Positions 6,900 to 13,605 of a stretch of 22,682 nt of DNA are shown here, one piece after another; positions within the stretch are counted from its first letter, which is position 1; each line of letters opens with the position of its first letter. Made by a program: the position numbers and the translations under genes. The notes beneath the pieces are model-generated. The model did not search any database, had not been told where the DNA came from, and saw nothing but the letters and a program-made list of their open reading frames with translations. The stretch covers positions 1 to 22,682 of the IMG/VR virus record IMGVR_UViG_3300031688_000142; one strand, given 5' to 3'. This DNA is from a virus.

Positions 6900-7991
6900 A
6901 TGGCACAAAGAAAGAACAACAGATTTCGGTTAAAAGGTGATGAGATAGACATCATAAAGAAACACCGAGCAAACACCCTAGACAATTTTAACGACAATTC
7001 ATCACTTGATATTCATCTGCTTGAAAGAGGGATTGATAAGAAGGACGTTGTATCCGTTAAACATTGGCAGAACATGGGCGGAGAACTTAGGTTCTCAATC
7101 GTTACTAAAGATGGGCAAGGTGGATTCGATGAAGGTGGAATGTTCGAAAGACTAAACACCTTTATAAAAGATCACGCACCTACTTATCCAAAAGTAGAAC
7201 ACAACGAAGGAACTCACTTATTAGTTATCAATCCTGCAGACATTCATATCGGGAAGTATGCGAACGCTGAAGAAACTGGTGAAGCTTACAATACTGATAT
7301 TGCAGTTGCAAGAGTTATAGAAGGTGTTCAAGGTCTTATCACTAAAGCACAAGGTTTTAAAGTAGAAAGAATACTCTTTTGTATTGGAAACGATATACTA
7401 CATGTAGATAATGTATATAATACTACTACAAAAGGAACTCCACAAGATTGCGATGGTAAATGGTGGGAGCATTTTGAAATAGCTTTACAACTATACGTTA
7501 AATGTGTTGAGATGCTTAGAGAGATAGCTCCAGTTGATTGCGTTCACTCTATGAGTAACCACGATTACCAAAGTGGATTTCATTTAGCGCACGCATTGAA
7601 GTCTTGGTTTAGGCTTGCAGACGATGTTTCGGTAGATGCAGGTGTAGCACATCGAAAGTATTATACTTATGGTTCTAACTTAATAGGTTTAGAGCATGGT
7701 GATGGTGCTAAGATGGATAACCTACCGATGCTAATGGCACAAGAACAACCACAAGAATGGGCAAATACTAAGTATCGATATTGGTATCTTCACCATTTAC
7801 ATCACAAAGTTAAATATAAATGGCGAGATGCTAAAGACTTTATAGGTGTTACCGTTGAATACTTACGCTCACCTAGTGCAGCCGATTCATGGCACTCAAG
7901 AAAAGGATATACAGGTTCACCGAAAGCAGTAGAGGCTTTCATTCACGAACGAGAGCAAGGTCAGGTCGCAAGACTAACACACTTCTTTTAG
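6900..7991 (+). CDS. Calcineurin-like metallophosphoesterase
   Basis: A 363-aa protein with the ordered metal-binding motifs of the calcineurin-like fold: D114-I-H116 (DIHIGK), G163-N-D165 (GND), SNHD at 219-222 (usually GNHD), then EHGDG (265-269) and LHHLHH (about 300-305). The family hydrolyses phosphomono- or diesters and phage members are often DNA nucleases or nucleotide-processing enzymes. The first 110 residues are polar and could be a DNA- or partner-binding arm. It is the last gene of the virion and lysis operon, followed by a strong terminator; the substrate cannot be read from sequence. Confidence 0.8.
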   Translation: MAQRKNNRFRLKGDEIDIIKKHRANTLDNFNDNSSLDIHLLERGIDKKDVVSVKHWQNMGGELRFSIVTKDGQGGFDEGGMFERLNTFIKDHAPTYPKVEHNEGTHLLVINPADIHIGKYANAEETGEAYNTDIAVARVIEGVQGLITKAQGFKVERILFCIGNDILHVDNVYNTTTKGTPQDCDGKWWEHFEIALQLYVKCVEMLREIAPVDCVHSMSNHDYQSGFHLAHALKSWFRLADDVSVDAGVAHRKYYTYGSNLIGLEHGDGAKMDNLPMLMAQEQPQEWANTKYRYWYLHHLHHKVKYKWRDAKDFIGVTVEYLRSPSAADSWHSRKGYTGSPKAVEAFIHEREQGQVARLTHFF

Positions 7992-8000
7992 TTAAGTATC

Positions 8001-8031
8001 AAAGGGTTACAGAAATGTAGCTCTTTTTTTA
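8001..8031 (+). terminator. Rho-independent terminator closing the virion/lysis operon
   Basis: An 11-bp stem AAAGGGTTACA / TGTAGCTCTTT (two G-U pairs) with a GAAA tetraloop, followed by T7 to 8030. Confidence 0.9.
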
Positions 8032-8062
8032 TGCAATAAAGCTCACTTTATTCTATTAATTA

Positions 8063-8093
8063 TTTGCGTAATCAAATTAAAGGTTTATCTTTG
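8063..8093 (+). promoter_or_regulatory. Canonical Bacteroidota promoter for the early/replication operon
   Basis: TTTG (8063-8066), 19 nt, then TATCTTTG (8086-8093). This matches the Bacteroidota housekeeping consensus TTTG-N19-TAnnTTTG and lies between the terminator and the first gene at 8118. The same two boxes and spacing recur at 20328-20358. Confidence 0.85.
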
Positions 8094-8117
8094 TAGGGAA
8101 CTAAAAAAGCAAAAGCT

Positions 8118-8288
8118 ATGAAGTATATTATTTATGACATCGAATCACAAAACTATGTCGATATCTTTTACTCAAGAACAGAGTACAAAGACCAAGCAGA
8201 AGTATTTAATTCAGAAGCTGATGCGTTACTAGAAATTCAAACGCAAGGCACAAGTTCAATGATTGTAATACATAAAGATGATGAATAG
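8118..8288 (+). CDS. Small acidic protein, first gene of the early operon
   Basis: A 56-aa protein (MKYIIYDIESQNYVDIFYS... MIVIHKDDE) reading from the first ATG after the promoter, in an AAAGCTATGAAG start context also found at 20380. Short beta strands flank a helix; no family recognised. The next gene starts inside its end (11-nt overlap). Being first after a strong host-type promoter suggests early expression, possibly as a host-interacting protein. Confidence 0.65.
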   Translation: MKYIIYDIESQNYVDIFYSRTEYKDQAEVFNSEADALLEIQTQGTSSMIVIHKDDE

Positions 8289-8712
8289 AGATTTAAAGAG
8301 TATTAGCAAGCTGATAGAGGACATTACTAGAGATATTGATGGATTAGTATTAGATGGTGATTTGTATGCCATAGAATCTATCGTATTAGCTAAGAAGTTT
8401 GAGAGTGCTGCAAAGCATTTAAAAGACTATTGGGAAGAAGACGCTTTACTTAGTACGGAAGTTTGGAAAGGTCAGGAGTTCGAAGGGTATACGGCAACAC
8501 AAAAAGATGGAGCAAGAAGATATAGCTTCAAGCATTTAGATAACTGGAATACTTTAAACGATCAACGTAAGGAGTTAGAATCTGAAAGTAAAAACGCTTA
8601 CTTACAATTTCTAAACGGTAATGTTATAGTCGATTCTGATGGGGTTATAGTTCCACAAGCTGAACCTGTAGCATCAAAACAAAGTATAGTATTAACTAAA
8701 AATAAATACTAA
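8278..8712 (+). CDS. Helical phage protein of unknown function
   Basis: A 144-aa protein (start ATG 8278 or the adjacent ATG 8281). It is predominantly helical, with SISKLIEDITRDIDGLVLDGDLYAIESIVLAKKFESAAKHLKDYW and, after a short turn (GARRYSFKHLDNW), another long helix KELESESKNAYLQFLN. The tail is flexible (VPQAEPVASKQ). This organisation recurs in early operons of Bacteroidota phages; no activity is known to me. Confidence 0.75.
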   Translation: MMNRDLKSISKLIEDITRDIDGLVLDGDLYAIESIVLAKKFESAAKHLKDYWEEDALLSTEVWKGQEFEGYTATQKDGARRYSFKHLDNWNTLNDQRKELESESKNAYLQFLNGNVIVDSDGVIVPQAEPVASKQSIVLTKNKY

Positions 8713-8739
8713 TTAATAGTTCATTCAATTATTAATTCA

Positions 8740-8747
8740 TATATTTG
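8740..8747 (+). promoter_or_regulatory. Bacteroidota -7 box TATATTTG
   Basis: TATATTTG 22 nt before ATG 8770. No clear TTTG is seen about 19 nt upstream, so this is weaker than the promoter at 8063-8093. Confidence 0.55.
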
Positions 8748-8769
8748 CTTCAAACAAAACAACTAAGCT

Positions 8770-8988
8770 ATGAGAACATTACTAGAAAGATTAAAGCCAG
8801 AAGTAAGAGATAGATTAAATTTATCTTACAAAGATTTTCCTGATACGTGTGGGAATATTGAGAAATCTTTACACTACAATCACTCAATCATTCAATTAAC
8901 TATTAACGATTGTTGCTCGATATTAACTATGACTACAAGAGAGCCGTTAAGCTTTGAGAATGTTGAACAATTATTTACAGAAAACTAA
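8770..8988 (+). CDS. Hypothetical protein, early operon
   Basis: A 72-aa protein (MRTLLERLKPEVRDRLNLSY...), helical N-terminus followed by NDCCSILTMTTREPLSFENVEQLF. It has three cysteines, two adjacent, without a recognisable metal-site spacing. The start sits in an ACTAAGCTATG context and the gene ends with a TAA that forms part of the ACTAAGATG start box of the next gene. Function unknown. Confidence 0.65.
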   Translation: MRTLLERLKPEVRDRLNLSYKDFPDTCGNIEKSLHYNHSIIQLTINDCCSILTMTTREPLSFENVEQLFTEN

Positions 8989-8989
8989 G

Positions 8990-9184
8990 ATGGGAAAACT
9001 AAAAGAATTATTTTTGAGAACGAGAGTTCAGCATTTAGATAGAGATGAGATGATCGAGCAGCAGATGAACAATGAGTATGCTAGACATTGCGAATTATCA
9101 CAAGAGTGGAACTCAGGAGAACGCTCACCAGTTACACGTTCACTAATGGAGTGGGAGCATTTAGGTAAGCCAAGTAAAAACTAA
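8990..9184 (+). CDS. Small charged protein, early operon
   Basis: A 64-aa protein from ATG 8990. I chose this start over the upstream in-frame ATG 8954 because it carries the recurring ACTAAGATG start context. The product MGKLKELFLRTRVQHLDRDE... is highly charged and helical, with no family recognised. It lies 1 nt after the previous stop and 4 nt before the next start. Confidence 0.65.
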   Translation: MGKLKELFLRTRVQHLDRDEMIEQQMNNEYARHCELSQEWNSGERSPVTRSLMEWEHLGKPSKN

Positions 9185-9188
9185 GAAG

Positions 9189-9563
9189 ATGGATAGAGAA
9201 AAGATAGCAGAGCTGTACAAGAAGTACAACCTAGCAAAAGAAGATATATACAAGCATCAGCATTATCTGATTATCTCTCGTAGTGGTATAGATAAGATAC
9301 AAGCAACGGAAGGAATAGAGATAGCTTACGAGGTTATCAAATGCGAAACTAACTTCTGTGTTGTGAAAGCATCAACGAAGGGATTAGAAACATTTGGAAG
9401 TGCTATAAAAGGAGCATCGTTTAAAGATGGTAATACGAACTCCTGGTATGTTATGGAGATGGCCGAGAAACGAGCAATGAGTAGAATTGTATTAAAAGTA
9501 TGTGGATTCTATCAGCTTGGTATATTCGGAGAAGATGAGAGCGAAGATTTTAAACGTAAATAA
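9189..9563 (+). CDS. Conserved phage protein, possible single-strand annealing protein
   Basis: A 124-aa protein beginning MDREKIAELYKKYNL. The middle part SGIDKIQATEGIEIAYEVI is followed by ETFGSAIKG, and the late segment TNSWYVMEMAEKRAMSRIVL runs on to GEDESEDFK. A helix of the form 'AEKRAmSRavLkl.Gf' next to a beta core occurs in recombination or annealing proteins of phages (Rad52/Erf-like), and a DUF3127 SSB-like gene lies in the same operon. The role in pairing single strands is inference; other DNA-metabolism roles remain open. Confidence 0.45.
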   Translation: MDREKIAELYKKYNLAKEDIYKHQHYLIISRSGIDKIQATEGIEIAYEVIKCETNFCVVKASTKGLETFGSAIKGASFKDGNTNSWYVMEMAEKRAMSRIVLKVCGFYQLGIFGEDESEDFKRK

Positions 9564-9564
9564 G

Positions 9565-9783
9565 ATGGCAGCAAACGGTAGAGGGTGGCAACCAGAAAGC
9601 CCATTTCAGGAGATTGTATTCAATACATATACCACGAAGTCTAATGCTTGTAAAAGATTAGGATTAGCTCAGTATACTATTGATAAACTATTTAAAGATG
9701 AATTAAGATTAACGATTAAGCAACTAAACGCTTTATCGTGGGATTCAAAACTAACTATTAACGATATATTAAAAACGCTATGA
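9565..9783 (+). CDS. Small HTH-like DNA-binding protein
   Basis: A 72-aa protein from ATG 9565, which directly follows the previous stop in a TAAGATG context; an upstream in-frame ATG at 9502 lies inside the previous gene and is rejected. Residues 23-60 (TTKSNACKRLGLAQYTIDKLFKD...LSWDSKLTINDIL) have the spacing of a Cro/XRE-like helix-turn-helix. A regulator of the early operon is likely, but the operator is unknown. It overlaps the next gene by ATGA. Confidence 0.5.
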   Translation: MAANGRGWQPESPFQEIVFNTYTTKSNACKRLGLAQYTIDKLFKDELRLTIKQLNALSWDSKLTINDILKTL

Positions 9784-10172
9784 TTGAAGTAATATTGGAA
9801 AGGAGTGCAAGAGCTAATAAAGTCTCCGTAGGTGAGATAGTATCACAAGGAGAAAAGCTATTTGTAAGAGAAGCACGAGCTATGGTAGTAGGTGCAATGG
9901 ACGAGGTCGGTTTAACTGATGAAGTTATAAAGGAAGCTATAAATAAAGGTACTGCAGAGCTTAAAGACATGAGAGCGATGCACAAGCAACAATTAAAAAG
10001 AGCAGGATATTACTCTCAGGGTTATATGGAGGTAATGTGTTACATAAACGAACCAGAAATAAACGAAAGCGACTACACAAGCAGAGAAGAACGATCATTA
10101 CAGGCAGTCATTATGGGGCTAAAATCAGAAATCGAATCATTACAAACAAAAATAATCCAATTAAAATGGTAA
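9780..10172 (+). CDS. DnaA domain IV-like protein with coiled-coil tail
   Basis: A 130-aa protein. Its N-terminal region (NKVSVGEIVSQGEKLFVREARAMVVGAMDEVGLTDEVI) has the rhythm of the DnaA box-binding domain: Val-rich helix, basic/Arg helix with REAR, and a later short helix. The C-terminal end (about 105-130) is a predicted coiled coil (LQAVIMGLKSEIESLQTKIIQLKW). It may bind replication DNA or recruit host DnaA factors; the similarity is by eye and weak enough that a general HTH protein is an alternative. It ends 7 nt inside the DUF3127 gene. Confidence 0.45.
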   Translation: MIEVILERSARANKVSVGEIVSQGEKLFVREARAMVVGAMDEVGLTDEVIKEAINKGTAELKDMRAMHKQQLKRAGYYSQGYMEVMCYINEPEINESDYTSREERSLQAVIMGLKSEIESLQTKIIQLKW

Positions 10173-10477
10173 TCAAAGGAACAGTAGTAGAGATTAAGGA
10201 ATTACAAGTAATCTCTGAGAAGTTTAAGAAGCAAGAAGTAATCATTAAGCAAGAAGGTGTAGAGTATGATGCTGATATTCCTATCGAGTTTATACAAGAC
10301 AAAGGAATAGAGCTTGTAAAAGGCATGGCAGTTGGTGGTTCTTACGAAATAGACATCAATATAAGCGGTAGAGCTTGGAAGGATCGCTACTTTGTAAGCC
10401 TTAAAGCTTGGAAGGTTTCAAAAGTAGAGGCTGCTCCTGAAGGAAACGAGCCTACTGGTGATGGAATGCCCTTTTAA
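10166..10477 (+). CDS. DUF3127 OB-fold protein (SSB-like)
   Basis: A 103-aa protein from ATG 10166 (the in-frame ATG at 10037 would lie deep inside the previous gene). It has the DUF3127 layout: MVIKGTVVEI, KKQEVIIKQEG, an OB-type barrel, then SGRAWKDRYFVSLKAWKVSK (about 68-87). The acidic, Pro/Gly-rich end closing in GDGMPF resembles the tip by which bacterial SSB recruits partners (DDIPF-like). Single-stranded DNA binding in phage replication or recombination is the expected role. It is the last gene before the terminator. Confidence 0.7.
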   Translation: MVIKGTVVEIKELQVISEKFKKQEVIIKQEGVEYDADIPIEFIQDKGIELVKGMAVGGSYEIDINISGRAWKDRYFVSLKAWKVSKVEAAPEGNEPTGDGMPF

Positions 10478-10479
10478 AA

Positions 10480-10496
10480 GAGTAGTAAATCTACTC
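10480..10496 (+). other. Small perfect hairpin after the SSB-like gene
   Basis: GAGTAG / CTACTC with the loop TAAAT forms a 6-bp perfect stem 3 nt after the stop codon; no T tract follows. Possible mRNA end protection or processing element ahead of the true terminator. Confidence 0.4.
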
Positions 10497-10509
10497 AGTT
10501 GGTTGAATT

Positions 10510-10543
10510 TGGAGGTGCTTTAGTTAGTGCCTCCATTTTTTTA
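10510..10543 (+). terminator. Rho-independent terminator closing the early operon
   Basis: Stem GGAGGTGC / GTGCCTCC (two G-U pairs, extended by one T-A pair) around an 8-nt loop, followed by ATTTTTTT. Confidence 0.85.
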
Positions 10544-10559
10544 TTCCAATATTTATTTA

Positions 10560-10567
10560 TATGTTTG
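10560..10567 (+). promoter_or_regulatory. Bacteroidota -7 box TATGTTTG
   Basis: TATGTTTG lies 18 nt before the ATG at 10586, directly after the terminator. No clear -33 TTTG. Likely promoter of the replication initiator operon. Confidence 0.6.
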
Positions 10568-10585
10568 TAAAAACTAACTAAGATT

Positions 10586-11284
10586 ATGGAAAGAAATTTT
10601 AAAGGTATATGGATACCGAAAGAGGTTTGGTTAAGTAAAGACCTTGCTATTATGGAGAAGTTGTTCTTAGTAGAGATAAGTAGCCTTGATAATGAGAAGG
10701 GTTGCTTTGCAGGTAATGGTTACTTCTCTGAGTTCTTCGAATTAAGTAAGACCAGAGTAAGTGTAATTATTAACTCATTGGTTTCTAAAGGATACATCAC
10801 GTCTACTCTAATATATAAAGAGGGTACTAAACAAATCTTAAAGAGGGTATTAAAGATTTCAATGGGAGGGTATATAAGAAAACAAGTAGAGCCTATTAAA
10901 GAAAAGTTTATAGATAACAATACAGTTAATAATACAATTAGTAATACAGTTAATAAAGATAAAGAGGTAAAGAAATATTTTGATAATTTAGAGATTAATA
11001 ATTTGTTTAAAGAGTTTCTAAATCTAAGAATATCTTTAAAAGCTAAAAACACAGAGAGAGCCGTTAAGCTTATATTAAAAAAATTGGAAGGATTACCTTC
11101 AGAACTACAAACAGAGATGTTAGAGCAGTCAATAGAGAACTCTTGGAAGAGTGTATTCCCTATTAAGCGACAATTTAAAAGCACACCGAAGCCAAGTTTA
11201 GCAAAGCAGTACTTTCCTGAGATGTTTAACGATCCATTTGCTACTGATTTAAAAATAGAAGATAATAGAAAACTGCTTGAATAG
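10586..11284 (+). CDS. Replication initiator / winged-helix replisome organiser
   Basis: A 232-aa protein. The N-terminal 100 residues are a typical replication-protein winged helix: GIWIPKEVWL, 'LFLVEISSLDNEKGCFAGNGYFSEFF..SKTRVS.IINSLVSKGYI', then a basic wing (KRVLKIS). A linker from about 108-125 has the repeat NTVN-NTIS-NTVN, encoded by three tandem 12-bp DNA repeats. The C-terminal part is helical and may load or contact a helicase. Initiator genes of many phages hold the origin in their own coding sequence, and this one seems to as well. No helicase, primase or polymerase gene is visible here, so host machinery is presumably recruited. Confidence 0.7.
   Translation: MERNFKGIWIPKEVWLSKDLAIMEKLFLVEISSLDNEKGCFAGNGYFSEFFELSKTRVSVIINSLVSKGYITSTLIYKEGTKQILKRVLKISMGGYIRKQVEPIKEKFIDNNTVNNTISNTVNKDKEVKKYFDNLEINNLFKEFLNLRISLKAKNTERAVKLILKKLEGLPSELQTEMLEQSIENSWKSVFPIKRQFKSTPKPSLAKQYFPEMFNDPFATDLKIEDNRKLLE
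10919..10954 (+). repeat. Three tandem 12-bp iterons inside the initiator gene (candidate origin)
   Basis: AATACAGTTAAT, AATACAATTAGT and AATACAGTTAAT follow each other without spacers; copies 1 and 3 are identical and copy 2 differs at two positions. Downstream (10955-11015) the DNA is very AT-rich with few G/C runs, as expected for an unwinding element. This is the arrangement of initiator-binding iterons in phage lambda O and in replisome-organiser genes. Confidence 0.6.
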
Positions 11285-11314
11285 TTGGTAGTCTTAAAAA
11301 TAACTATACATTTA
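11285..11314 (+). promoter_or_regulatory. Possible promoter of the C5-methyltransferase gene
   Basis: TTG (11285-11287), 19 nt, TACATTTA (11307-11314): the Bacteroidota layout with the final G of TAnnTTTG replaced by A. The 19 nt TATACATTTACAAAAACAA (11305-11323) recur exactly at 12414-12432 ahead of the next gene. Confidence 0.5.
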
Positions 11315-11331
11315 CAAAAACAAAAACAATT

Positions 11332-12405
11332 ATGAAGATAGGAACGGATTTTAGTGGAATAGGTTCACCTGAGAGTGCATTGAAAAGGTTAGGTTTAGAT
11401 ATAGATGAGGTTTTTGCTTGTGAGATTGACAAGTTTGCAAGAGCTTCGTTTAATGAGTTGCATAATCCTACTACAATGTATGAGGATATAACGACAAGGA
11501 ATCACTCAGAAGTGCCTCAGTTAGATTTGTATGTAGCAGGTTTCCCTTGCCAGTCATTTAGTTTAGCAGGTAAGCGTGGAGGGTTTGAAGATACAAGAGG
11601 AACTCTATTTTTTAATGTAGCTGAGTTTATAAAAGAGAATCAACCTAAGTGCTTTGTACTGGAGAATGTAAAAGGATTACTTTCACACGACAACGGAAGA
11701 ACATATCAAACCATTACAGATGTGCTAACGAATGGGGGTGGTACTTTAAACGGACAGATAGGTTTAGATTCCATAGATAATGGATTAGGGTATCATGTGT
11801 ACGCTCAAGTGTTAAACTCTAAGGATTACGGTATACCACAAAATAGAGAGAGAATATTTATAGTAGGGTTTAAAGAATTTAGAGAGTTACGATTCCCTAA
11901 GAAGATGGAGTTAAAGTTGAGGTTAAAGGATTTACTAGAGAAGGAAGTAGATGAGAAATATTATTTGAGTGATAAAAAAATAGCCTTTCTGAAAAGAGCA
12001 GAAGGTACAACATTCAATATAAATAAAGATTTATTAAAAAAAGAACTAAATGATTTATCCAGAACAATAACTAGTAGCTACTACAAGGCAGGTAGGACAG
12101 AACAATACATCTCTCACTCACTTTACCCAAGAAGCTCTAAGACAGGTAAGGGGGGTTCTGGTCATTTATCTAAAGCAGATGGCACAAGTTATTGTGTAGA
12201 TACTGGTTGTTCGCAAGGGGTTGAAGTAAATAAAAGAATAAGAAGATTAACACCTTTAGAGTGTTGGAGATTACAAGGATATACTGATGAGCAATTTAAC
12301 AAAGCTCAGAAAGTAAACTCAGATACTCAGTTATATAAACAAGCAGGTAACTCTATAACCGTTGATGTGATGGTAGAATTATTTAAAAAGATATACGACA
12401 TCTAA
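11332..12405 (+). CDS. DNA (cytosine-5) methyltransferase
   Basis: A complete 357-aa C5-MTase that transfers a methyl group from S-adenosylmethionine to cytosine C5. Motifs in order: I DFSGIGS (6-12), IV FPCQSF with catalytic Cys73, VI ENV (111-113), VIII QNRER (170-174), variable target-recognition region (about 185-300), IX RRLTPLECWRLQGY (304-317) and X AGNSI (338-342). No restriction endonuclease partner is beside it, so it probably protects phage DNA from host restriction, or mimics a host pattern. The recognition region is more A-rich than the flanking coding sequence, as expected for a swapped specificity segment. The target sequence cannot be deduced. Confidence 0.9.
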   Translation: MKIGTDFSGIGSPESALKRLGLDIDEVFACEIDKFARASFNELHNPTTMYEDITTRNHSEVPQLDLYVAGFPCQSFSLAGKRGGFEDTRGTLFFNVAEFIKENQPKCFVLENVKGLLSHDNGRTYQTITDVLTNGGGTLNGQIGLDSIDNGLGYHVYAQVLNSKDYGIPQNRERIFIVGFKEFRELRFPKKMELKLRLKDLLEKEVDEKYYLSDKKIAFLKRAEGTTFNINKDLLKKELNDLSRTITSSYYKAGRTEQYISHSLYPRSSKTGKGGSGHLSKADGTSYCVDTGCSQGVEVNKRIRRLTPLECWRLQGYTDEQFNKAQKVNSDTQLYKQAGNSITVDVMVELFKKIYDI

Positions 12406-12413
12406 AAAATTAG

Positions 12414-12432
12414 TATACATTTACAAAAACAA
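12414..12432 (+). repeat. Second copy of the 19-nt leader TATACATTTACAAAAACAA
   Basis: Identical to 11305-11323. It ends 4 nt before the ATG at 12437. No TTG is found 19 nt upstream of this copy, so it could be a promoter remnant or a duplicated translation leader. Confidence 0.5.
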
Positions 12433-12436
12433 CGAC

Positions 12437-13117
12437 ATGGAAATAGGAAAAGAATCAAGTGATGAATTATTAAGCTTCTGTGGAATGACATTAAAACGAT
12501 GTCTATTTGAGATGAGTCAAAACAAAGATCAAGCGGATATTGTAATCATGGCTAATATCTTAATGACTGACTTAAACCAAACCTTTCACCGGTTAACTAA
12601 GGAAGATGTTACATTAGCATTTCATAGAGGAGTAAGAACAGGAGAACAACTTGCAATCAATCCAAGAACGTGGTGTAACTGGTTAAATTCTCAGAAGTTG
12701 AAATCGAACGCTACAAGGATTAACTCTGCTCAGCTTAACGAGAAGCTGTTAATCGATACAGAGTTCGGTAAAGTGGATAAAAAGCAGGTTCTGAGGGATT
12801 TCTTAACGCTTTGTGTAATCGAACCATACGAACAATACTGTAACGATGAAGATATAAGCATTCAGGGAGTAAATCAAATCTACTTATGGCTAGAGAAAAA
12901 CGGATTTCTATTTGTAGATGAAGAGGAGAAGGAAAAGATTTGGAGAGAAGTGCAAGGAATGATTAAGCGAGGTAAGATGTTTGTGCAGAACAACGCTAAG
13001 AAATATCACCCTGTAATAATGTGCAGAGAGATAGCTATTATAAACCTCTTCAGAGACATGAAAGAGATGAAGGTAAACCTAAGAGTTGAAATTTTAAAGA
13101 TGTTAGACAATGAATAA
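12437..13117 (+). CDS. Phage protein of unknown function, possible replication accessory
   Basis: A 226-aa mostly helical protein. A segment around 70-90 (FHRGVRTGEQLAINPRTWCNWL) resembles the 'Arg-rich helix plus NPRTW..WL' region found in Bacteroidota phage proteins near replication genes; the rest contains QVLRDFLTLCVIEPYEQY and IMCREIAIINLFRDM. No Walker motif is present, so it is not an ATP-dependent helicase loader. It lies between the C5-MTase and a VRR-NUC nuclease and overlaps the following small gene by 8 nt. Function unknown. Confidence 0.65.
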   Translation: MEIGKESSDELLSFCGMTLKRCLFEMSQNKDQADIVIMANILMTDLNQTFHRLTKEDVTLAFHRGVRTGEQLAINPRTWCNWLNSQKLKSNATRINSAQLNEKLLIDTEFGKVDKKQVLRDFLTLCVIEPYEQYCNDEDISIQGVNQIYLWLEKNGFLFVDEEEKEKIWREVQGMIKRGKMFVQNNAKKYHPVIMCREIAIINLFRDMKEMKVNLRVEILKMLDNE

Positions 13118-13250
13118 AGAAAAGAAGATAGTTACAGATAACAACTGGGTTCTTGTGGTAGGTGGTCAATTGCCTGATATAAAAAGCCAAGAGTCTTTAG
13201 ATAAGAGAGCTAAACGAAGAAAAAAATACAATGTAAGAGATGAAGAATAA
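13110..13250 (+). CDS. Small basic protein
   Basis: A 46-aa ORF (MNKEKKIVTDNNWVLVVGGQLPD... DKRAKRRKKYNVRDEE) overlapping the gene before by 8 nt and the VRR-NUC gene after by 11 nt; without it a 122-nt gap would exist. The C-terminal KRAKRRKK cluster suggests nucleic acid contact. No family recognised. Confidence 0.5.
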   Translation: MNKEKKIVTDNNWVLVVGGQLPDIKSQESLDKRAKRRKKYNVRDEE

Positions 13251-13584
13251 AGAAGATGATTTACAAACTGCAGTAGTTACTTACTTAAAGTTAGAATATA
13301 AAGCTTTGTTCTGTGCTTCTCTCGGAGGTCAGTATCAGAAGTACCAATCTCAGAGAATGAAAGCCAAGAGGACAGGATATGTAGCAGGGTTTCCTGACTT
13401 ATTCATCTATGAACCTAGAGGTAAGTATAGTGGTTTAGCTTTAGAACTTAAGGTAAAGGGTAACTACGCAAGTCCAAAGCAGAAGAAATGGTTGTTGGAT
13501 TTAGTAGATAGAGGATATGATGCATGGGTTTGCACTGGATTCGATCAAGCAAAAGAAGTGATAGATAATTATTTCAATCAATAA
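13240..13584 (+). CDS. VRR-NUC domain nuclease
   Basis: A 114-aa stand-alone VRR-NUC protein (a PD-(D/E)XK-type fold). Residues in the usual order: E5 with EDDLQ at the start, AGFPDL with Asp53, ALELKVK with Glu69 and Lys71, and Q81 in SPKQKKW. Single-domain phage members act as structure-specific nucleases, for example resolving branched DNA or recombination intermediates before packaging. The length is normal for the stand-alone form. Confidence 0.85.
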   Translation: MKNKEDDLQTAVVTYLKLEYKALFCASLGGQYQKYQSQRMKAKRTGYVAGFPDLFIYEPRGKYSGLALELKVKGNYASPKQKKWLLDLVDRGYDAWVCTGFDQAKEVIDNYFNQ

Positions 13585-13592
13585 ATTAGTTT

Positions 13593-13600
13593 TATATTTG
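13593..13600 (+). promoter_or_regulatory. Bacteroidota -7 box TATATTTG upstream of structured leader
   Basis: TATATTTG lies 9 nt after the VRR-NUC stop; transcription is expected near 13606, so the transcript would begin with the structured region and run into the Mom-like gene. No good TTTG at the -33 position. Confidence 0.6.
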
Positions 13601-13605
13601 CCTCA

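Noticed and set aside
8954-8989. Earlier start (8954) for the 64-aa gene
   Set aside because: It lies inside the preceding gene and lacks the recurring ACTAAGATG context present at 8990.
10037-10165. Longer N-terminus for the DUF3127 protein
   Set aside because: The extra 43 residues are basic shadow sequence of the overlapping gene; the family begins at MVIKGTVVEI.
10720-11184. 154-aa open frame on the minus strand opposite the replication initiator
   Set aside because: Low-complexity Leu/Ile/Ser composition and complete overlap with a good + strand gene containing the iterons.
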